A DNA stretch of 64,000 nt, from positions 943,775 to 1,007,774 of the forward strand of contig VZDJ01000010.1 of NCBI GenBank assembly GCA_008694505.1. The letters run 5' to 3'. The notes beneath the pieces were generated by a model. That model had not been told where the DNA came from. It saw nothing but the letters and a program-made list of their open reading frames with translations, and did no database searches. The DNA is from Cyanoderma ruficeps (lineage: Eukaryota > Chordata > Aves > Passeriformes > Timaliidae). Position 1 is the stretch's first letter, and every line of letters begins with the position of its first letter. Made by a program: the position numbers and the translations under genes. Below are positions 56,101 through 64,000 of the stretch, piece by piece.

Positions 56101-56347
56101 TAAAAAAATTAATGTTTATTTAGGGTCTGCCAACAACCCTGAGAGTATGTTCTTTACCCAGCTCCATATGTGTCTTTTATGCCACTTAGCTAGGAGAAAC
56201 CAGTTTCTTGTTTTAATAAAAAGTGGCAAGTTATCTGAGCAGGGACATTTTATTTTTCATCCTGACCTCTCTTTGCTTTTTCCATGTAGGTACTGAAAGT
56301 AGTGGTCAAGTTTTCATGATTAGAGCAGACAAAAGCCAGCAACAGAA

Positions 56348-56525
56348 ACACAGAACCACTGAGGGTGGAAAAGACCTCTGAGATCAAGTCCGACCTTTAA
56401 CTGTACACCACCACCCTGTCAGCCAGACCCTGGCACTGAGTGCCACATCTAGACTTAGGAACATTTCTTACATCCTGACTATTTTCCAGTGTTCAATCAA
56501 ATTCTTCTAAGAAAGCTCTGTAAGA
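56348..56525 (-). mobile_element. CR1 3'-end fragment, antisense on +
   Basis: It starts at the CR1 3' terminus read backwards (CACAGAACCACTGAGGGTGG), then AAAAGACCTCTGAGATCAAG and GAGTGCCACATCTAGACTTA, in CR1 antisense order. It lies within HCN1 intron 6 and in the same orientation as the gene. Confidence 0.85.
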
Positions 56526-59500
56526 CGGAACACAAGCTTAGGATAATTTTATAAAATAGAAATAAAAGTGCATATTTTATCTTTAATGCTATTTATAACA
56601 GAGCATCCATAAGTTTTTCTTCTAATTTATTGAGGTGTTCTTTCTACAAAAAGTGATTAAGATAGTCTATTTATTATCTTGTAAAAGTTCACAATTTACT
56701 GATAAAAATTTCATATGCCTTAAAAAAAAAAATTAAGCTTAGATTCTAAGATAATATGCCTAAGTACAGATTTAGTTTTCATACTCATTGTGCCAAAGGC
56801 CAAAAGTGATTTTATGTAATTCATTTACTCCTACTTTTATTCAGATGGATGCTTATTGTCTATTGAAAAAAGCCATTTAGTTCCTTATGTATTCAGTGGT
56901 GTGCTCTTGTAATCTTGAGTTTGGCAAACAATAACAGTTACAGATTAAACCATTCAACTTGAATTAAAGTTGGCTATAAAATATTGTACTTCTTTTTATT
57001 AAATTATTAAAAATATCAGAGACTGTCAGTTCTAAATTAAATATTTAGATGAAATATTTAATCTAAACTCAAATATTTAGTTAAAATTCTGCTGTGTGAA
57101 ATTGAAGGTGCTTGGAAAATCTTCTTCTGCTTTATCTGTGTTGACCATATTTGATTTCCAAGACATGCTATGTGGTATTTTACTTGCGTCTCTAGTTATA
57201 TAAAGTTTAAATTAAAAATGTATACTGTTAGTGAATTAGCAGAATTATAATTATAATTTATTTATGCTTTTAGATTGCAAGAGATTACTTTTTTATTATT
57301 ATGAACACTTTGAAATTTATATTTGTGTTTGCTAACTAATAAAACTCCTAAACTCAAATCAACTTTTACCTTTTAGCATAAAAGAGTAAGTTATTTTCAT
57401 TTATCTTCCTAAAAAATTCTCCTGAACTTTAAAAAAAAAAACCGAGTTTGAATAGCAAGAAATCCTTCTGAATGATTACTATTTTCCATATAAAATATGG
57501 TGTCAAAAGAACAACACGACAATTTCTTGTCAACAAGAAATTATGCAGTATTCTGAGGACTATTGCATATTATGTAGCCTCAAAATGGCAGATTAGTCTG
57601 CACGAAAAAGATATTTGATTTTTAGGCCCTCTTGCAGACAATATTTTTAGAAAAATGTTCTATACTGTTCAGCTGAAAATTTTTTTACAAATGAGTTGGC
57701 ATGGAGATGTGGAGATCCTGCTCCCTTAAAGCATTTAATTATGTCCCTGCCATTAAGAATACGAATAATCACACCTCAGTGGGGCTACTTTTAATTAACT
57801 ATCTGGATTATAGTATGAATATTGAAAGACTTAATCCACCACTACCTTGAATAAGGAATAGCCATATGCAGTATTTTTGCAAAATGGAAAATTATGTATC
57901 ATATCATAGTGTCCACATGTAAAGCACTTCAACAGATTTTTTTCCTGTTTATAATCTGTATTATACCGGCAAATCTTTTAAAATATTCTATCAAAAGGAA
58001 GCACCTAGAGTGTAACCAGAAAAAAGTAAGTGGCAAAATATAATCTAAAGTGACTCAACATTTCCCATGGTATTATTTTCCACTGCACTGGTCTAAAATA
58101 TACTGACAGTTACTGTTCTGAAAGGGGGAAAAGCTCCATAAATAATAGGTAGGTCAAAGAAGTTCTGTCTAATTGGCCTTCTACAAACTGAAGCAAATGC
58201 AAGATAGAGTTTATTAGAATTTCAAGTGCAGAAGGGTAAATGTTAAAACTGCATTAAATAATTTAAGCAAAATAAAACATTTAAAATTGAAAGTATTCCA
58301 TGAACTACATGTTACAAAATATAAACCAAAAAAGAAAAGATGCTATAATATGTCTCTGGGACATTGTCTGGGAAGATGGCAATGAGCATCTGATTTCTAG
58401 ATAGATTTGCTAAATGAGTGATGACATGAAGCACAGATAGTGATATCTGCCTTTGAGAAAGTAAAATAAAACATCTTTGTCTCTTATGAAAATGCAAGAG
58501 ATAGGCCAATACAATTTCATATTCACGCACAGTAACTCTCCTATATACACATCATAAATTTTTTTTTAAAAATCACATTCATTTCTTCATGTTCAACATA
58601 GCTGGAGGTTGATAGAAAAAAAAAACAGTATGAGTTTTAGTTAGTTTGAAAACTGGTTTATCTACTGACTATAGTGACATGACATCACTGGGACTTTCAG
58701 TGGGGAAAAAGCAATGGGGAGCAGGATCTGCAATAGATACATCAAAAATTGGGCAGCATAAATTACTGCAGACTTATCTACTGGAATTTGGAAACTCCTC
58801 CAACTAACAAAACCTCCATAGGGCCCCCAGACCTAATAAATAAAAAAATACCTGCAATTTCTAAACACTAAATTTGGATTTCCCTAGCAATATTGGCATT
58901 CCTTCAGCTCCAACACAGTATCTGTTAAAAACAGAAAAAAAGGGGTTAAATTTCCCAGAACATATGTCTGGGCTGCTGCATGAAGCAAAGCCTGTGTAAA
59001 CACAGGTGGGAAAACAGATGGAGAAAGGAAAAGATAGCAGGGAGACCAGTTTTATCTTGTGTCCTTTGTAGTCGAGAGGAATTTTGCCAGTGACTACCGA
59101 AAAGAGCAGGATGAGACCACAGTGAACAATCAGGCCTCTGTCCACCAGCGAGAAAACAAATGAACTAACAGCAGAGTCCTGAATGTGTTCCCAGAAATCC
59201 TCCTTTGAGTAAGCTGTGCTGAGCCTTACTGGTTGGGCAGTGTGGGATTTATTCCTTCTCCTCTCAGCAGGCATGTCAGCCCTGCTCTAAGACACCAGTT
59301 CATGGGGGCAGCTCAGCAAGTGCCTGTTGGAACCAGGAAGGCCTGTCCTGAGTCTGTCCTCTGATCCCACAGGCCTGGCAGCTGGAGGGGCACAGGGCCT
59401 CATGAAAACACTCCTGCTCATCAGAGTCCTATGCACTGGTTTTGAGACAGCTTAAAACTTATGTTTGCAGGGGTAACAATCTCAGGCAAGTTATCAGTGG

Positions 59501-60449
59501 TTGAAAGCTGCTTTTCCACTTTGTTCTTCAAGCAGGGGCCTGCTATCTGTAGCTGAGCTCACGGGAACACCATCTGGCTGAATTTGGGATGAGGGGTATG
59601 GGAGAAGGTCACAAGGTGTCAGGAAGAAAAAGGTCTTTCCAGAAGGGTAGGCAAAGTTGCAGGGCCTAATCTTACGGTAATGACTGAAGTAGCCCTAAGA
59701 CTCACACATTTGAATAAGAGGAAGGAGATAATTTGAAAGGGTTTGTTTTATTAAAGCAAACACCTCTTTAGTTCATTACACTTCTGCATGTTTGATGTGA
59801 TTAATTATCAGAGATTTTGAATTACCAAGTTATATAATATTATTATGGAGTGATTCTGAAACAATTTACCACAGCAGAAATCAGAACATAGACACAGCAG
59901 TGGTAGTACATCAATTTATATCAATATGTATTGGTATAGGTAAATTAGATTAAATTAGGCCCATTATATACGTTAATAATTCTGCTCTGTAAAGCCCCAG
60001 TAACTGATGAACTAATCTCTTCTATAAGCAAAAGATTCATATTCTTGTGCTTCATCTCTAAAGATGTCAAAATCTTTGCATTTTTCCGATTTTGTATGTA
60101 TAGTGAAGAATTAATACACAATCTGTTCAGTAATTCCTCCTGTCACAAGAACAGCAATTTCTAATCTCATCACCTGGTACTGAGAGGAAAAGGTTCAATA
60201 GGATTAAAACCTGGCAATTTCCTTCCTACCATTTATTACTGGGATTATATCATAAATGTGTTTGAACTACCAAGGTATTAAAGAGAAAGACAAATATGCA
60301 CTGAGACAGAGAAAGCAAAAATGGGGGAGCTGTCATTATTGACTGCTGTGTACTTTGTATTTTCAGTATTGTAAACTGTAGATACTCAGGACCAGGGACA
60401 AGATGACAAAAAATTTAAATCACTTAATAATCACAATATCCTCAAAATA

Positions 60450-60875
60450 CAATTGCTTACATTTTTTACCTGCCTCCTGATTCTTATTCTCCATTCCAGG
60501 AAGCTGAGTTCAAGTGTGTCAATCTCAAGCTTTCAGTTCAGCTTAACTACAAACACATGTGCAGTCAGATTTTCCAACTTACTCTCTGAAAAGGATAGGT
60601 GTAAGCACCTTCCCTCTCTGTCCCATGTCCATGATGTTCCCCTGCACCTGCTCTGTCTCCACTTATTTGCACAACTCACAGCTTGACTCCTACCCACAGT
60701 CCTCTCTTCTGTTGACATCTATCTTGCTCACCACACTCTTCCCTACAGATTTGTCCTATGTGTTAACATAGTCCACACCATCCATTCATTCTTTCCTGAC
60801 TTTCATTCACATGTCACTAACCCTGTAGAGGCAGCTAGCAGATCATAATTCCTTGGATAAAAAGGAGAGGGTACT
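60450..60875. other. Intronic C/T-rich stretch, no gene seen
   Basis: A moderately pyrimidine-rich plus-strand stretch lies before the CR1. Reading frames of 60-77 codons here have no recognisable content. Confidence 0.45.
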
Positions 60876-61922
60876 GGTCAATGGCTTAGAGTCCTGATGG
60901 ACATCAGTGACAAGTGGTGTCCCTCAGGGATCTATACAGGGACCAGTCTTGTGTAGTGTCTTCATTAATTAAATAAATGAAGGAGTCAAGTGCACCCTCA
61001 GAAAATTTGCTGATGAATCCAAACTGAACAGTATGGTTGACCCTCCTAAAGGATGGGATCCCATCCAGAGAGACCTGGACAAGATCTAGAAGTAGCCCTT
61101 GGGAATCTGATGAAATTTAACAAGGCCAAGTGCTGGTGCTGCACCTGGGTAGGGACAACCCCTGGTATCAGCACAGGCTGGGCATGAACAGCCCCAGAGC
61201 AGCCCTGCCCAGAAGGACTTGGGGGTGCTGGTGGGGGAGAGGCTGGACATGCCCCAGCCATGGCACTCACAGCCCAGAGAGCTAAACGTGTCCTGGGCTG
61301 CATCCAGAGCCCCGTGGGCAGCAGGGGAGGGAGGGGATTCTGCCCCTCTGTTCTGCTCTGGTGAGACCCACCTGGAGCACTACATCCAGCTCTGGGGTCT
61401 CCAAGATAAGAAGGACTTGAACCTATTGGAACAAATTCAGAGGAAGCCAAGATGATCAGAAGGCTGGAGCACCTCTCCTGTAAGGCAAGGCTGAGAAAAC
61501 TGTTTTTTTTCAGCCTGGAAAAGAGAAGGCTTAGAGCTGACCTAATTGAGATCCTCTGGTACCTGAAGGGAGTCTCCAAGAAAGAAAGAGAGACTTTTTA
61601 CAAGAGCATGTGGTGAAAGGACAAGGGGAAGTGGCTTCAAACTGAAACAAAAGAGATTTACATTAGATACTGGGAAAAAATTCTTTACTGTGAGAGTGGT
61701 CGGGCACTGGCACAGGTTGCTTAGAGAGGTTGTGGATGCCCCATCCCTGGAAGTGTTCAAGGATGAACACTTGGATGGGGCATCCACAACCTCTCTAGGC
61801 AACCTCTCTCAGCAACATGGTCTAGTGAAAGGTGTCCCTGACCATGGGGGTGGGAGCAGAACTAGATGGTGTTAAACATTCCTTTCAACCCAAGCCATTT
61901 TATGTTTCTGTCATTCTATGGT
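60876..61922 (+). mobile_element. CR1 LINE, 5'-truncated, sense on +, about 1.05 kb
   Basis: This is the best-preserved CR1 in the window. It starts in the reverse-transcriptase ORF: GGT GTC CCT CAG GGA TCT at 60916-60933 encodes Gly-Val-Pro-Gln-Gly-Ser. In the same frame, 61006-61017 encodes Phe-Ala-Asp-Glu where active elements have Phe-Ala-Asp-Asp. A stop codon lies between them, so it is inactive. It continues through AGAAGGACTTGGGGGTGCTG and TCAGCCTGGAAAAGAGAAGG, and reaches a 3' end close to CATTCTATGG. It lies in HCN1 intron 6, opposite to the gene. The minus-strand 177-codon frame over 61046-61579 is just its antisense. Confidence 0.93.
61722..61797. repeat. Perfect 25-bp inverted repeat (hairpin) inside CR1
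   Basis: The left arm 61722-61746 (starting TAGAGAGGTTGTGGATG) is the exact reverse complement of the right arm 61773-61797. Nine further inner pairs (61751-61759 with 61764-61772) follow after a four-base bulge CTGG, leaving a four-base loop AGGA. The left arm fits CR1 sequence as I know it; most of the right arm does not. Confidence 0.95.
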
Positions 61923-62030
61923 AATTCCTATTGAAGGCAACCTTATTTCCTGCCATATGAAAATTGTGTCAGTGTCAGTGTAAGAAGTTTCTCTTGTACT
62001 ACAGCTATGCCAATAGTGACAGCAATCCCA

Positions 62031-62088
62031 TTTCTATTAATGGGGAGCTAGGAGCAAAATTTCTAATAATGGGGAACTATTAGCAAAC
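62031..62088. repeat. 29-bp tandem duplication
   Basis: TTTCTATTAATGGGGAGCTA and TTTCTAATAATGGGGAACTA begin two adjacent units at 62031 and 62060 with a few differences. Confidence 0.85.
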
Positions 62089-62431
62089 GGAGTAAAAAAT
62101 GAAGGAGGAAAAATGTTTGCTTTAATAAAAAAAATCCACTGATGTTTCAAAAAATAAGATATAGTTCAAGTAGAAATAAATCCAATAAAAGCTGCTATAG
62201 AATATTAAAATCCCATGATTCTTCACTGGTTACTGTGGCCTATATCATTTTACTGATGTAGAAATGACTATATAACTGCACAGTTTAGTGAAAATTAGTT
62301 TCATGTGTTCTTCCTTGTCTAATTCCTGTCCCTTTTATAAAAATCCACATGAGCATACCATGTGAGGGCAGGTGAGGCAGTAAAAAGTTACTGTTTTCTA
62401 CAAATGCCTGAAAAACGGTAGGTCTATTGAA

Positions 62432-62452
62432 AGGCCATATTAAATATGGCCT
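62432..62452. repeat. 21-bp palindrome
   Basis: Arms AGGCCATATT and AATATGGCCT flank a single central A. CTATTGAA occurs on both sides as a direct repeat. It could form a short cruciform or bind a dimeric protein; no function is shown. Confidence 0.85.
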
Positions 62453-63867
62453 ATTGAAAAGAATAGTACCAGAAACTTCTTTCAAATTCCTACTAGCACT
62501 TGGAGGAGATATGTAGAATGATAGTGTCCTTCAACCAGCAGTCTGGAAAAAAACCACTTACTGGGATGAAAATCAGTATCCTATGCTCCTGCACACAAAG
62601 TTTAAGAAGATTACATTTATGAACACACATCAAGGTCAAGGGAGAGAATGCTTCTCCCACAGAAATACCAAGGAACAAACCACAAGATCTCTGTGGTTAC
62701 AGTATTTTATTTACTCCCTCCCAAAAGGAGAAACCAGAAACCAGCAGATAAGGAAGGAGGCAGACAGTAGTCAAGCCCAGATCTTTCTATTGTCACCACT
62801 TTGCATGTCCCTCAAAAATGAACAGAAGGCGTTCAGCAGAGGTGTGGTCTGATTCATCTATTCCACTGGTGGTTACCCATGGCATGCTCTTTTTGAGAAG
62901 AATTACCAATTGTAAGGTTTATCTAGTTTCCTATTAGACCAGATCTAAGCCTGTTTTTAATTAAAAACAAAGATCAGGCAAGAGAGTTTAAATGTTCAAC
63001 ATCAGTCCTCAAACCTCAAGATACCTCCTCTTCTTTACTGAAACTTTTGGTTTTCCAGGCTTTTGTTTTCCCAACACTCTCCATTCAAGTCACTCCTAAA
63101 TACTCATGATTCTACTTTGGTTCCTTTTAAATCATGGCTTTCACACTGATCTCCAGTTCTCCCATAACTTAAGGATTGCTGATTTTTATTGCTAAGTTTG
63201 TTTTACCTAATTTTTTTTCCCTGATACAATGTTGTTTGTACAGAAATACTTCACATATTAAGAGTTTGGTTTTCCAAATCCAAGGCAGGACGCTGGTGAA
63301 ACCCTCCACTGTTCTGGAGGTGAGTCTACAAATCTCTCCAGAGCCAAGGTCCCCAAGTAACTCAGCTCTGAGACATACCTGGTCAGACAGAATTTAGCAG
63401 CTCTGAGCTGGGATGAGGAACATTCAAAATATAAGACATTTAAAAATTGAAAAAGGATGTGTTTAGGCATGGCACCCTGCCACCTGTGTGCCCCCAGGTG
63501 TTAATATTGATGTATTGTGTCAGACCTGGGAGCTATACAAGACCTTGTGTTACAAGTAGCATCTTAAACATAGTGTCAGCCTCAGATTTCTCATGTGTCC
63601 ATGAAGCAAAAAAGGGGTTATTGATGTCAGGATTTGAATGCAGCCTCAATCTTCCAGTTTATTATTTTATCACTATGCAATATTCCTTATTTCTGCTTTG
63701 GTCAGGAAGCTTTCCTCAGATTCTGATACACGCTTCAGGGAAAGAGGGTGTTCTCCAGAGAAATGAGAATTTTGGAACAGTTTTTTATTTTCTGCTTTGA
63801 CAATCCAAACCTTTTCAACTCACAGATATCTGCTTTGCAGCTTGTTTTCTCTCTTTTCAGCTGCAGC

Positions 63868-64000
63868 CACAGAATTATAAAATCATAGAACAGTTTGAGT
63901 TATAAGGGACCTTAAAGGTGGCTAGTTCCAACACTCTTGCCATGAATGGCTGGGATGCCATTCACTGGGTCAAGTTGCTCAGAGCCCAACTCAGACTGGC
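63868..64000 (-). mobile_element. CR1 3'-end, antisense on +, continues past the right edge
   Basis: It begins ACAGAATTATAAAATCATAG and GGACCTTAAAGGTGGCTAGT, then AATGGCTGGGATGCCATTCA, the antisense tail of a CR1 running on the minus strand. The window ends inside it. Confidence 0.88.

Noticed and set aside
58861..59274. 137-codon minus-strand open frame in HCN1 intron 6
   Set aside because: Same strand as HCN1 but unrelated to any HCN exon. No domain and no supporting splice sites were seen.
61046..61579. 177-codon minus-strand open frame
   Set aside because: It is the antisense of the CR1 element at 60876-61922, not a gene.

Overview
This window looks like vertebrate nuclear DNA, almost certainly from a bird. 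Two things point there. It holds two unmistakable exons of the neuronal pacemaker channel gene HCN1, with consensus GT-AG splice sites. Its interspersed repeats are overwhelmingly chicken-repeat-1 (CR1) LINE fragments, several ending in the ATTCTATG-type 3' terminus. No bacterial or phage gene organisation is present, and I see no CRISPR array, operon or tRNA gene.

The only gene I can support is HCN1, on the minus strand and incomplete. Exon 7 (49348-49512, 165 nt) encodes the end of the cyclic-nucleotide-binding domain. Exon 8 (46875-47695) encodes the last cAMP-contact lysine, the long Ser/Pro/Gln-rich cytoplasmic tail and the C-terminal Ser-Asn-Leu that binds TRIP8b. Both exon junctions keep the frame. 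Intron 7 is 1652 bp. Intron 6 runs from 49513 off the right edge, so exons 1-6 and the promoter lie outside. Left of the stop codon is an AT-rich, CR1-free stretch that probably contains a long 3' UTR whose end I cannot place. HCN1 maps to the Z chromosome in chicken, so this may be Z-linked sequence (inference).

From 1 to about 25.98 kb there is AT-rich intergenic DNA with small tandem duplications and two poly-A runs, each interrupted by an N. A mosaic of CR1 pieces in alternating orientation spans 25.98-28.70 kb. More intergenic DNA, with a ~50-bp minisatellite at 31.86-32.06 kb, runs to 36.84 kb. A long antisense CR1 follows at 36.84-37.84 kb. A probable solo retroviral LTR lies at about 40.37-40.68 kb. 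HCN1 and its 3' flank occupy 41-49.5 kb, and intron 6 fills the rest with four more CR1 copies. One of these, at 60.88-61.92 kb, carries a perfect 25-bp inverted repeat that looks like a template-switch scar.

I found no previously undescribed system. The most unusual items are the quasi-palindrome inside the right-hand CR1, the alternating CR1 cluster, the pure CTG/CAG tract in the HCN1 tail and the minisatellite.
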